This document shows, piece after piece, positions 1-8,086 of a DNA stretch of 49,824 bases. The notes beneath the pieces were generated by a model, which had not been told where the DNA came from, made no database searches, and saw only the letters and a list, made by a program, of their open reading frames with translations. The DNA is from Anaerolineae bacterium (GTDB taxonomy: Bacteria > Chloroflexota > Anaerolineae > DRVO01). The stretch is taken from NCBI GenBank assembly GCA_013178015.1, contig JABLXR010000028.1:1-49824 (forward strand). The letters are read 5' to 3'. A program made the position numbers and the translations under genes. Position 1 is the stretch's first letter, and the number at the start of each line of letters is the position of its first letter.

Positions 1-205
1 AGCGTCCTCACCCTGGTCCCATCGCCCGTGGGACCGCGGACCCCTCGCCGGAAAGAGCCAACTACCCCTCGAGGAGTTCGCGCGCCCACGCGAAGGAGCC
101 CAGGCACCCAGCGTCCTCACCCTGGTCCCATCGCCCGTGGGACCGCGGACCCCTCGCCGGAAAGAGCCAACTACCCCTCGAGGAGTTCGCCCGCCCACGC
201 GCGAC
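1..205. repeat. 109-bp tandem repeat, about two copies
   Basis: The sequence starting at 1 recurs at 110 almost base for base for about 80-90 bases, giving a period of 109. The copies diverge near their ends, around 190-205. The unit is GC-rich and contains the core GAGGAGTTCGCGCGCCCACG (second copy one change). A related core is found at 19911-19932, also beside tRNA genes. No convincing coding potential is seen: reading frames cross the repeat but resemble no protein. The window begins inside the array, so more copies may lie to the left. Confidence 0.85.
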
Positions 206-342
206 GGGTCCTTGCCCGCGAGAATGCCGTCGCCTCGCTCTTCCAGCCAGCCAAAAGGCCGCTCAGCATCCAGCCCCGGGGGTCCACTCTCGAGCAGGGT
301 CCCGCACGAAGGCTGGCTCTCCCGATTGTGAGCTCTCACAAG

Positions 343-371
343 TTGCCGTCGAGGCATCGCCTGGGTAGAAT
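343..371 (+). promoter_or_regulatory. Promoter of tRNA-Asn
   Basis: A -35 hexamer TTGCCG (343-348) and a -10 hexamer TAGAAT (366-371) are separated by exactly 17 bp. The predicted start is near 378, four bases before the mature tRNA. The same TTGCCG -35 is seen again in front of uvrA. Confidence 0.6.
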
Positions 372-381
372 GAGATGGTAT

Positions 382-456
382 TCCTCGGTAGCTCAATGGT
401 AGAGCGGCCGGCTGTTAACCGGTTGGTTGTTGGTTCGAGTCCAGCCCGAGGAGCCA
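382..456 (+). tRNA. tRNA-Asn (GTT)
   Basis: A complete cloverleaf can be drawn. The acceptor stem TCCTCGG (382-388) pairs with CCGAGGA (446-452), followed by discriminator G and an encoded CCA (454-456). The D arm carries AGCTCAATGGTAGAGC. The anticodon arm GCCGG-CTGTTAA-CCGGT gives anticodon GTT. The T arm contains GGTTCGAGTCC. It closely resembles bacterial tRNA-Asn. It is the only one of the three tRNAs in the window whose CCA is encoded. Confidence 0.95.
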
Positions 457-584
457 GAATCCAAGCCGAGAAGCCTTGGGCTTCCAGGCAGCTGATGCAT
501 TCGGGGGAAGCGAAGCCTGAGAGGCAACGCTTCCCCTCTTGCGTATGGCGCAGAGCGAGCCCTGTGCCGTCGGGGGAGGTGCGC

Positions 585-2363
585 GTGGCCAGAGAGCACG
601 AACCGAGCTACACAGACCTGGTGTACGAAGTGCTCCAATCGTCGCCGGGGCCGCTTGCCCTCTCCGAGATTCTGCAGGCCGTCAACGAACGGAGGCCGAT
701 AGCCACTGCCAATCCCAAGAGCACCATACGCGGTGCGCTCCACCAAGGCAGATCGCTCGTCAGCCTGGGGAAAGGCCTGTATGGATACCTGCCTACGCTG
801 CTTGAGGGCAGCTTGCTGCGCTTGCCACTGACCGAGAAGAAGCCAGCCAATCATCCTCTCATATTCACCCCGGAGCTGAGCGTCGCTCTGTGGCCCACCA
901 GCGACGAGCCCGCCAAGCGCCGGAACGACGGTCCGGTTCGGGTGCGGCTGCCCAGCGGCGAGGAGGTGACCTTGGGCCGTCACTTCCTGGGCCTGGGCAC
1001 TTGGGGCAGCAGCATACCTGAGCCGCTTCGCCACTACCTGGTACAGAATCGCGCCGCGGCAGGAGACTCCCTCCTGATTCGGGTAGTTGACGCGAAGACA
1101 CAGCTCTACGAAGCGCGCTTCGAGGCCCAACGCCACCGGGATGCCGCTGCAGTGGCCGCTCGGAACCGCGAGATAGGCGAGGCTGCCGCCGAGTTTGTTT
1201 GCAGGAAGCGTAGCTCCGTCGTCTTGGTCTGGGAGATCGCCAGCTATCTGCTGGCCAAAGGCTACTACAAGGCCGGCGTGGCACCCGATCCGCTCGAGAC
1301 CCTGCTATCCAGTGATCGTCGACTGGGCACGAGCGGATACGGGGTGTGGATGACCGCCGAGGAGGCAGCTGAGCGCGGTGACGAGCTGAGACTTGCGTTC
1401 GAGCGCGTTTTCTCGCAGGACACAGACGATCTGCTGACGGACGCCTTCGTTCCCGATCTGCCCAAGGCACCCCCTGCTGGGCTCGAAGCCGCAATCATGG
1501 AGAGAGCGCTGGGGAACATCGACAGGATCCTGGCGGAGCAGGACTTCGAGACTGAAGAGGAGCTCGAGGCATTCCTCAGCGAACTCCTGAAGGACGGCCC
1601 CATCCCCGAGCGCCCGGCGGAGACGCCTCTGCAGAAAGCTCAGGAGCTGATCTACCAGGCCTGGGAGGCCCGCAGCCGGCAGCAGCGAGTCCGCCTGGCT
1701 CAGCAGGCGCTGGAGATCTCCCCAGACTGCGCTGACGCCTACGTGGTACTGGCCGAGGAAACGGCCCGTACCGCCGAAGAAGCTCTGGATCTGTATGCTC
1801 AGGGGGTGGCCGCCGGCGAGCGAGCCCTGGGACCCAAGGCGTTCGAGGAGTACCGTGACCGGTTCTGGGGCGTGATCGAGACCCGTCCCTACATGCGAGC
1901 GCGTCTAGGTCTGGCTCTCGCCCTCTGGGAGTGCGGTCGCCGGGAGGAGGCCATCGGCCATGCCTGGAGCATGCTGGAGCTGAACCCCAACGACAACCAG
2001 GGAGTGCGCTACGCCCTGCTCGGTTGGCTCCTCGAAAGCGGCGACCAGGCAGGGACCCTCAGGCTCCTCAAGCAGTACGAGGACGACCCGGCGGCGGCGT
2101 GGAAGTACGGCCGTGCCCTGCACAGCTTCCAGACCGAAGGCGACACCGCTCACTCCTGCCAGCTTCTGCGCCAGGCGATGGACAGCAATTCGTACGTCCC
2201 GGCCTACCTTGTCGGACGGAGGCGTATCCCTCTGAGGCGGCCCGAGTTCATGTCTCTGGGCAATGAGAGCGAAGCGGTGGTCTACGCCCAGGATCAGATT
2301 GGGGCCTGGAGGAATACCCCAGGGGCTCTTGAGTGGCTCAGGAGGCGGTGGCGCGCCGAGTAA
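585..2363 (+). CDS. Winged-helix (HARE-HTH-like) and TPR-like protein
   Basis: Predicted protein of 592 aa. The reading frame stays open back into the tRNA, but the GTG at 585 follows a GGGGGAGG ribosome site by five bases and is the sensible start. Residues about 8-75 (YTDLVYEVLQSS to GKGLYGYLP) look like the HARE-HTH winged-helix fold found in some restriction enzymes and chromatin proteins: helices, then a basic strand and a wing. The middle is mixed alpha/beta with no motif I recognise. Residues about 350-570 form helical hairpins of TPR type with repeated alanine-rich and LxLNPND-like turns. It is probably a cytoplasmic nucleic-acid-associated or regulatory scaffold; the function is unknown. 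It has its own ribosome site and is followed by a pseudogene on the same strand, so no operon is evident. Confidence 0.75.
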   Translation: MAREHEPSYTDLVYEVLQSSPGPLALSEILQAVNERRPIATANPKSTIRGALHQGRSLVSLGKGLYGYLPTLLEGSLLRLPLTEKKPANHPLIFTPELSVALWPTSDEPAKRRNDGPVRVRLPSGEEVTLGRHFLGLGTWGSSIPEPLRHYLVQNRAAAGDSLLIRVVDAKTQLYEARFEAQRHRDAAAVAARNREIGEAAAEFVCRKRSSVVLVWEIASYLLAKGYYKAGVAPDPLETLLSSDRRLGTSGYGVWMTAEEAAERGDELRLAFERVFSQDTDDLLTDAFVPDLPKAPPAGLEAAIMERALGNIDRILAEQDFETEEELEAFLSELLKDGPIPERPAETPLQKAQELIYQAWEARSRQQRVRLAQQALEISPDCADAYVVLAEETARTAEEALDLYAQGVAAGERALGPKAFEEYRDRFWGVIETRPYMRARLGLALALWECGRREEAIGHAWSMLELNPNDNQGVRYALLGWLLESGDQAGTLRLLKQYEDDPAAAWKYGRALHSFQTEGDTAHSCQLLRQAMDSNSYVPAYLVGRRRIPLRRPEFMSLGNESEAVVYAQDQIGAWRNTPGALEWLRRRWRAE

Positions 2364-2405
2364 CCTAGCCATGTCCCGACTTCCGTGCGACATAGGAAAC
2401 GGCGC

Positions 2406-2630
2406 ATGAGCGAGTACCAGTACTGTGAAGGCGGCGTATAGGACCTGATCGGCCGGTGCCAGGCCGCTGGCCATGACCACGCCGTCCAGATCCTCCAGGA
2501 CCTGGGCGACCTGGCAGCCTCGCTGGGGAGGCAGGAGCGCTTCCGCAGCCGCGTACACGAGCCCCACCCCCGCTACGCCCGCAGGCCCTCCCTCGTGAGC
2601 CGGCTCGATACCATCGTGCTCAAGGAGTGA
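2406..2630 (+). pseudogene. Internally deleted remnant of an MSEYQY-type hypothetical protein
   Basis: Reading from ATG 2406 gives MSEYQYCEGGV, a stop (TAG 2439-2441), then in the same frame a 62-codon helical tail (DLIGRCQAAGHDHAVQILQD onward) with ARRPSLVSRLD near its end, and a TGA at 2628-2630. From memory, a family of large hypothetical proteins in Chloroflexota and other bacteria starts MSEYQYYEF and ends with a basic RKPSLLxRLD-like helix. The natural reading is that only the first few and last 60 or so codons of such a gene survive, with the centre deleted and a stop acquired. The sequence shows the frame and stop directly; the family match is recall. Confidence 0.5.
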
Positions 2631-2729
2631 ACTCCGGCACGTTCCTCGAGCGAGACTCACACTGGCCCGCGAATTGCGACCCAGTACCTGGCGGCGTTCG
2701 CGCCCGCATCTCCCCGGGGAGGGTCTTCC

Positions 2730-3359
2730 ATGGCCAAGCGGTTGCGTCTGCTCATGCGGCTGGTCGGCGTCTCGGTGCTCTTCGGCCTACTCGCCTCCCT
2801 CGGCGTATACTGCCTGACCGCCTGCTGGTCCGACTGGGCCTTCCAGCGTGAGTTCCTCTCCCGCCTGGGATCGTCCCTGGCAGCGATCCTCGTGGGGGTG
2901 CCCATCGCCCTGGGCCTCCGCGACCAGCTCCGCCGAGGAGAAATGGAGGAGCACCGCCGCTCTCAGGCCGAGCACGCTTCCACGGTGCTGAGTCTCCTTC
3001 GCCGCGAGCTGGAGCATAACGGCGACCTGCTCCTGGCCCGCCAAGGCTCCGATACCCCTCTCCCTTCGGAACCGCTCAAGGACGACCTTTGGCAGGCTCT
3101 CACTCGCGGCGGAGAGCTCCCCTGGCTGCAGGAGCCGGCAGTGCTGGACCGCCTTGCCTCCGCCTACTACTACGTGCGCGCCGTGAGCGAACTCGAGTCG
3201 GCCATGGCCCATTCCGGAGCCGGCTTCGGACCCGACGGGACCCTGAGCGAGGGCTTCCGCGGCTATCTGGAGGATCTCGAAGCTCGCGCCCTGCGCCACG
3301 TGGTCCTGGCCCTCGAGACTGTGGACGAGAAGATGGGCCGAGTGGCCGTCCAGCGGTGA
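2730..3359 (+). CDS. Two-TM membrane protein, unknown function
   Basis: Predicted 209 aa, start ATG 2730 behind GGGGAGGG. Residues about 8-30 (LMRLVGVSVLFGLLASLGVY) and 45-65 (GSSLAAILVGVPIALGLRD) are hydrophobic membrane segments. A charged cytosolic helix follows (RRGEMEEHRRSQAEHASTVL) that could form a coiled coil. The rest, to residue 209, is soluble and mostly helical. I recognise no family. The architecture is a short N-terminal hairpin anchor followed by a helical domain. It stands alone between a pseudogene and an MFS gene, with no enzyme motif. Confidence 0.7.
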   Translation: MAKRLRLLMRLVGVSVLFGLLASLGVYCLTACWSDWAFQREFLSRLGSSLAAILVGVPIALGLRDQLRRGEMEEHRRSQAEHASTVLSLLRRELEHNGDLLLARQGSDTPLPSEPLKDDLWQALTRGGELPWLQEPAVLDRLASAYYYVRAVSELESAMAHSGAGFGPDGTLSEGFRGYLEDLEARALRHVVLALETVDEKMGRVAVQR

Positions 3360-3387
3360 GGCAGGCCAGCATTTCTGACCCATCCGG

Positions 3388-3395
3388 TGTATAAT
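3388..3395 (+). promoter_or_regulatory. Candidate -10 element before the MFS gene
   Basis: TG followed directly by a perfect TATAAT (3390-3395) lies 34 bases after the previous gene. No good -35 is visible. If real, transcription starts near 3402, inside the first codons of the longest reading frame, so translation would have to start downstream, for example at GTG 3415. Confidence 0.35.
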
Positions 3396-4644
3396 GCCGG
3401 GATCACAGCGCCAGGTGGCGCCGGGAGCAGGCCCCCAGTTGTACGCGGAAGAGCCACAGACGGCAGTGCAGACGCCCACAGCGGTCTATCGCGACCCCAA
3501 CTTGCGTATCATCTTCGCCGTCACTCTGATCGCCGTTCTGGGCGTGTCCAGCGTCACACCGGCCTTTCCCACCATGCAGAGGTCCCTGGGCATCACCCCT
3601 CAGGCGACCGGCCTTCTCATCACCGTCTTCACCCTACCTGGGGTGGTGGCCACACCGGTGCTGGGCATGATGGCAGATCACGTGGGCCGCAAGCGGATCC
3701 TGGTGCCTTCTCTCTTCCTATTCGCTGCGGCCGGCACCGCGCTGCCCCTGGCCGGCAGCATGGACCTCATGCTCCTCCTCCGTTTCCTCCAGGGGCTCGG
3801 TGCCGCTGCTCTGGGCTCCCTCAACGTCACCATTATCGGCGATCTCTACTCGGGCCGCCGGTGCACTGCTGCTATGGGCTACAACGCTAGCGTGCTCAGC
3901 GTAGGCACCGCCGCCTATCCTGCTATCGGTGGCGCACTCGCGTCTCTGGGCTGGCGCTATCCCTTCTTCCTCCCTGTGGTGGCCATCCCTGTGGGCCTTC
4001 TGGTCCTGTTCCGGCTGGACAGCCCGGAACCGCTGACCCATCAGGGCCTGCGGCAGTACCTGGCCGATGCCTTCATCAGCGTGACCAACCGCCGCATCGG
4101 TGGCCTCTTCCTCGCCAGCCTGGCCACTTTCATCATCATCTATGGCGCCTACCTGGCTTACTTCCCCTTCCTGTTGGCCGACTCCTTCGGGGGCTCCTCG
4201 CTGGTCATCGGCCTCATTATGTCGAGCATGTCGATCACCACTGCCCTGGTGTCCTCCCAGCTAGGCCGGCTGGTGCGCCGCTCGTCGGAGCGCTCTCTCA
4301 TCGTGGTGGCCTTCCTGCTCTACGCGGCGGCCATGACTCTCATCCCCTTGGTGCCCAGCTTGTGGCTCTTCATAGTGCCCGCCACCATCTTCGGCCTGGC
4401 CCAGGGCATCAACGTCCCCAGCATACAGTCGCTGCTGGCACGCCTGGCCCCGCCGCAGCATAGGGGGGCGTTCATGTCGCTGAACGGTATGGTCCTCCGC
4501 CTCGGTCAGACGCTCGGCCCCGTGATCATGGGTGGCGCGTACGCCGCGTGGGGCATGGTCGGAGTCTATCGCACCGGTGCCGCAGTGGCGCTTCTAGCGG
4601 CTGTGATCGTCGGCTACACCGTAAGGGCCGGGCGCGGCGAATGA
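3394..4644 (+). CDS. MFS transporter, probable drug/metabolite exporter
   Basis: 416 aa with about 12 hydrophobic helices, starting near residue 35 (IIFAVTLIAVLGVSSVTPAF). Between TM2 and TM3 stands the MFS motif A, GMMADHVGRKR, typical of proton-driven antiporters. TM5 carries SVGTAAYPAIGGALASLGW, resembling the drug-export motif C. The protein most resembles the DHA1/DHA2 group of 12-TM multidrug exporters; the substrate cannot be told. The start is uncertain: ATG 3394 overlaps a perfect -10 hexamer and has no ribosome site, so GTG 3415 or a later codon may be used. A URO-D-like gene follows 71 bp later on the same strand, so co-transcription is possible. Confidence 0.85.
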   Translation: MPGSQRQVAPGAGPQLYAEEPQTAVQTPTAVYRDPNLRIIFAVTLIAVLGVSSVTPAFPTMQRSLGITPQATGLLITVFTLPGVVATPVLGMMADHVGRKRILVPSLFLFAAAGTALPLAGSMDLMLLLRFLQGLGAAALGSLNVTIIGDLYSGRRCTAAMGYNASVLSVGTAAYPAIGGALASLGWRYPFFLPVVAIPVGLLVLFRLDSPEPLTHQGLRQYLADAFISVTNRRIGGLFLASLATFIIIYGAYLAYFPFLLADSFGGSSLVIGLIMSSMSITTALVSSQLGRLVRRSSERSLIVVAFLLYAAAMTLIPLVPSLWLFIVPATIFGLAQGINVPSIQSLLARLAPPQHRGAFMSLNGMVLRLGQTLGPVIMGGAYAAWGMVGVYRTGAAVALLAAVIVGYTVRAGRGE

Positions 4645-4715
4645 CCGCGCCCTCCGCTTTGACCGCCAGCGCCGCTCGGTGCTAACTTCCTTCTCAGCTT
4701 CCTCTGGAGACATCC

Positions 4716-5774
4716 ATGACCGGTAGAGAACGCGTCTGGGCTGCCATCCGCTTCCATACGCCGGATCGCATCCCCCTCATCTACGGCGTGCTACCCGGGG
4801 CGGTGGACCGGTACGGAGCTGAGCTATCCGCCATCATGGCGCGATACCCTAGCGACTTCGCCGGCCAGGAGAGGGCCCTTCATGGAACGGCGGAAGACCC
4901 GCACTACCGACAGGGCACGGACGTGGATGCCTGGGGCTGCATCTGGAAGAACATGGGCCTGGGAACAGAGGGACAGATCGTGGGCCACCCCCTGGCCGAC
5001 TGGTCGGCGCTGCCGGCCTACCGTCCCCCCGACCCAGGAGCCGAGGACTGGGCCGCCGTGGACGACACCATCGAGGAGGGGCGGCGCCGGGGCAAGTTCG
5101 TCATGTTCGGGGCCGGCAGGCTGTTTGAGCGCATGCACTTCCTGCGCGGCTATGACCGCCTGCTCCTGGACATCGCCGAGGATCGGCCCGAGGTGGAGCG
5201 TCTACGTGACCTGGTGCTGGCCCACGACCTCGCCGTCGCCGAGCTCGTCGCCCAACGCGACACCGATGGCATCTCCTACATGGACGACTGGGGCACCCAG
5301 TCCGCCCTGATGATTCGCCCGGACCGATGGCGCTCCCTGTTCAAGCCCGCCTACCGCAAGCTGGTCCAGGTGGCCCACGACGCCGGCAAAGCGTTCTACT
5401 TTCACAGCGACGGCTGCATCGCTGAGATCATCCCCGACCTGATCGAGGTCGGGGTGGACGTGCTCAACCCCCAGTTCTCCTGCCACGACTTGGATGAGCT
5501 GGCCCAACTCTGTCGCGGGCGGGTCTGCATCTCCACCGATCTGGACCGGCAGCAGGTGCTGCCCTACGGCACGCCCGATGACGTGCGCCAGTACACCCGA
5601 CGGGTCATCGAGTCCCTGGCCCTGCCAGAAGGCGGGCTGATCGGCCGGGCCGAGGCCGCACCGGACACGCCACCCGCCAACATCGAAGCCGCCTATGCCG
5701 TGTTCGCCTGCCACCGCTTCGGCTCCGGCCAGAACGATGGCTCGCAGCGCCCGCTTGGCGGCCCCAGGGAGTAG
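4716..5774 (+). CDS. Uroporphyrinogen decarboxylase (URO-D) family protein
   Basis: 352 aa, ATG 4716 behind TGGAGA. The start MTGRERVWAAIRFHTPDRIP is the classic opening of the URO-D superfamily, which includes HemE and corrinoid or cobalamin methyltransferases. It is not a typical HemE: the N-terminal RQAGR-like substrate loop is absent. Recognisable are YMDDWGTQSALMIRPDRW, FYFHSDGCIAEIIPDLIEVG and VDVLNPQ, which match the (beta/alpha)8 barrel of the methyltransferase-like branch, and a C-terminal PPANIEAAY. The next gene, a flavoprotein, starts 4 bp after its stop, so the two are almost certainly translated together. A demethylase or decarboxylase role on an unknown substrate is inference. 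Confidence 0.8.
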   Translation: MTGRERVWAAIRFHTPDRIPLIYGVLPGAVDRYGAELSAIMARYPSDFAGQERALHGTAEDPHYRQGTDVDAWGCIWKNMGLGTEGQIVGHPLADWSALPAYRPPDPGAEDWAAVDDTIEEGRRRGKFVMFGAGRLFERMHFLRGYDRLLLDIAEDRPEVERLRDLVLAHDLAVAELVAQRDTDGISYMDDWGTQSALMIRPDRWRSLFKPAYRKLVQVAHDAGKAFYFHSDGCIAEIIPDLIEVGVDVLNPQFSCHDLDELAQLCRGRVCISTDLDRQQVLPYGTPDDVRQYTRRVIESLALPEGGLIGRAEAAPDTPPANIEAAYAVFACHRFGSGQNDGSQRPLGGPRE

Positions 5775-5777
5775 AGC

Positions 5778-7595
5778 ATGCCAGGGGTCGCGCACGATTC
5801 GGCAGACGTGCTGGTGCTGGGGGGCGGCGGCGCCGCCCTGCGGGCCGCCATCGCTGCAGCCGAGCACAGCCCCCGGCTATCGGTGCTTCTCGCCACCAAG
5901 GGCTCCCTGGGCCGAAGCGGGGTCACTGCCACCGCCTGCTCCGACCGGATGGCCTTCCACGCCACTCTCCCCACCACCGAGCCCCGCGAGCCCTACTCCT
6001 GGGTGCACCACGCCGACGACACCTACCGCATCGGCGGCTACGTCTCCGACTATGACCTGGCTGCCATTCAGGCGCGAGAGGCCGCCTCGGCCTTCCACTA
6101 CCTCGATCGCCTGGGCGTTCCCTGGGTTCGACGGCCGGACGGCACCGTGGACCAGTTCGTCACCGATGGGTCCGAGTATGCCCGTGCCTGTTACACCGGG
6201 CCCTATACTGCTAAGCACATCGAGGAGGCCCTGGTCCGACGCGCCCGCAGTCTGGCCAACCTCCGGGTCATCGAGCACGTCGGCGCCACCGACCTGCTCC
6301 GGGGCCAGGACGGCGGCATCGCCGGGGCGCTGCTTCTGAGCCAGACCGGCGACGAGCGGCTGGCGATCACCGCGGGCGGTGTGGTGCTGGCCACCGGCGG
6401 CGCTGGCCAGATCTTCGAGATCAACGTCTTCCCGCCCGACTGTACCGGCGATGGCTATGCCATGGCCTACCGCGCCGGCGCCGAACTGGTGAATATGGAG
6501 TTCATCCAGCTCGGCCTGTGCTCCGTCGCTACGGGGCTAGCCATGTCCGGCAGCATGATGCGTGCCCTTCCCCGGATGGTGAATGACTCCGGTGAGGAGT
6601 TCCTCTTTCGCTACCTGCCGCCGGACACCCCTCCCGAGGAGGCCTACGGCCTCCTCTTCAGCAAGGGCGCCAGCTGGCCCGTGTCCCTGGAGCAGCCCAG
6701 CCACGTCCTCGACATCGCCGTGACTTACGAGAGGGCGGAGGGCCGTCGAGTGTACCTCGATTACAGCGCCAACCCGCAAGAGCTGGAGGTGTCCTCCCTG
6801 CCGGCCAAGGTCAGGCGCTGGTACCGCGACACGAAGGGCGTGCCCTTCGAGGATGAGCCGTACCGCAGCAGTCCTCTAGAGAGGCTCAGGGCCATCAACC
6901 TTCCGTCAGTGGAGTGGCTCAAGGACAGGGGCGTCGATCTGGAGGCGGGCCATCTGGTCGAGGTGGCGCCCGCGGCCCAGCACTTCCAGGGCGGCGTCAA
7001 GATACGCACCCACGCCGAGACGTCCCTGCCTGGGCTCTACGCCGCCGGGGAGGTCGCCGGTGGGCAGCACGGTGCCAACCGCCCGGGTGGCAACGCCCTC
7101 ATGGACTCACAGGTGTTCGGCCGTATCGCCGGAGACAGCGCCGCTCTCCTGGCCTCGCGCCGCAGCCCGACGCTTGATCCAGCCTCCCTACGCGCCGCTC
7201 TGGACAGCCTGGATCGGCTCTCCGCCCGAGCCGGGAGTGCCGTCAGCCTGAGGCGCGCGGTTCAGCAAGTCATGTCGCAGGCGGCGTCCGTGGTCCGCAC
7301 CGCTGCGGGGCTGACCGAAGGGCTGCGCCGGCTGGAGCACCTCAGGCGCTCGTGGTCGCCTGATGGCGACGGGGAGCTCCTGTGCGCCGTGGAGACGGCT
7401 AGCCTGCTGACCGTGGCCGAGATGGTGCTACGCGCCGCCGAGGCCCGCACCGAGAGCCGTGGTCCCCACCTGCGCTTCGCCACCTGGGGCGACCTCACTC
7501 CCATTCCGTCCTCGCCTCACTGGCGCCAGTACGTCGTCATCCGGAGGAGCGGCCCCACCATGCAGCTCGAGATACACCAACCGGTGGAACCGTAG
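5778..7595 (+). CDS. FAD-dependent oxidoreductase, fumarate reductase/succinate dehydrogenase flavoprotein family
   Basis: 605 aa, ATG 5778. An N-terminal Rossmann FAD-binding motif VLVLGGGGAALRAAIAA is followed by GRSGVTATACSD, where the family usually attaches or contacts FAD. Residues about 200-215 read GGVVLATGGAGQIFEIN, the second FAD-binding strand. Near residue 420 LPGLYAAGEVAGG and HGANRPGGNALMDSQVFGR give the conserved GANRxGGNAL of L-aspartate oxidase and fumarate reductase flavoproteins. A helical C-terminal domain with basic residues follows. No iron-sulfur partner gene is adjacent. Its partner here is the URO-D protein 4 bp upstream. It probably acts as a cytoplasmic soluble dehydrogenase or reductase; the substrate is unknown. 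Confidence 0.85.
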   Translation: MPGVAHDSADVLVLGGGGAALRAAIAAAEHSPRLSVLLATKGSLGRSGVTATACSDRMAFHATLPTTEPREPYSWVHHADDTYRIGGYVSDYDLAAIQAREAASAFHYLDRLGVPWVRRPDGTVDQFVTDGSEYARACYTGPYTAKHIEEALVRRARSLANLRVIEHVGATDLLRGQDGGIAGALLLSQTGDERLAITAGGVVLATGGAGQIFEINVFPPDCTGDGYAMAYRAGAELVNMEFIQLGLCSVATGLAMSGSMMRALPRMVNDSGEEFLFRYLPPDTPPEEAYGLLFSKGASWPVSLEQPSHVLDIAVTYERAEGRRVYLDYSANPQELEVSSLPAKVRRWYRDTKGVPFEDEPYRSSPLERLRAINLPSVEWLKDRGVDLEAGHLVEVAPAAQHFQGGVKIRTHAETSLPGLYAAGEVAGGQHGANRPGGNALMDSQVFGRIAGDSAALLASRRSPTLDPASLRAALDSLDRLSARAGSAVSLRRAVQQVMSQAASVVRTAAGLTEGLRRLEHLRRSWSPDGDGELLCAVETASLLTVAEMVLRAAEARTESRGPHLRFATWGDLTPIPSSPHWRQYVVIRRSGPTMQLEIHQPVEP

Positions 7596-7597
7596 CA

Positions 7598-8076
7598 GTG
7601 ACCGCCAGCGTCCGCCGGGCCACCGTCGCCGACGTGGAGGCCTTGCAGCAGCTGTACCGCCAGGTGGACGAGATGCACTTGCGCCTCGCCCCCGCACGTT
7701 CCGCCGCCCAGAGGAGCCTCTTGGCATCCGGGAATGGATCGCCGACCTCATCAACGATCCCCAGTCGCTCCTCCTCGTGGCCGAGAGCGGCGGTCTCGTC
7801 GTCGGCCTGGTGGAGGCGGCCCTCCGGGAAATGCCGCCGATGCCCTACCTGGTGCCGAAGCGTTTCGTCGTCGGCACCTTGGTGGTGCATGAAGGGTTCG
7901 GCCGCCGCGGCATCGGCCGAGCGTTGATGGCGGCGGTCGAGGAGTGGGGGAAGGGCCAGGGGGCAGAGGAATGCCAGCTCACCGTCCACGCGGCGAACCG
8001 GGGGGCCATGTTCTTCTGCGAGGCACTCGAGTCCGCCTCCGCCAAGCAAGACCCGGGTAAGCCACTTGACCGCTAG
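7598..8076 (+). pseudogene. GNAT acetyltransferase with a frameshift
   Basis: From ATG 7598, just after the flavoprotein stop, the frame reads MTASVRRATVADVEALQQLY and continues to HLRLAP, a normal GNAT N-terminus. It then turns into low-complexity sequence. In the frame one base back the homology resumes as TFRRPEEPLGIREWIADLIN and continues through VVGTLVVHEGFGRRGIGRAL, the acetyl-CoA-binding signature, to a stop at 8076. The switch falls at or just after a run of five C at 7689-7693 and is explained by loss of one base. Either the gene is broken or the base is an assembly error; a functional N-acetyltransferase of about 158 aa would result from adding one C. The last 20 residues are atypical for a GNAT. 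Confidence 0.8.
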
Positions 8077-8086
8077 CGACCGGGCC

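Noticed and set aside
1-230. CRISPR array
   Set aside because: The repeated unit is 109 bp with no spacers of even length and no cas genes.
375-584. Open frame running from inside tRNA-Asn into the winged-helix gene
   Set aside because: The frame crosses the tRNA by chance; the first start with a ribosome site is GTG 585.
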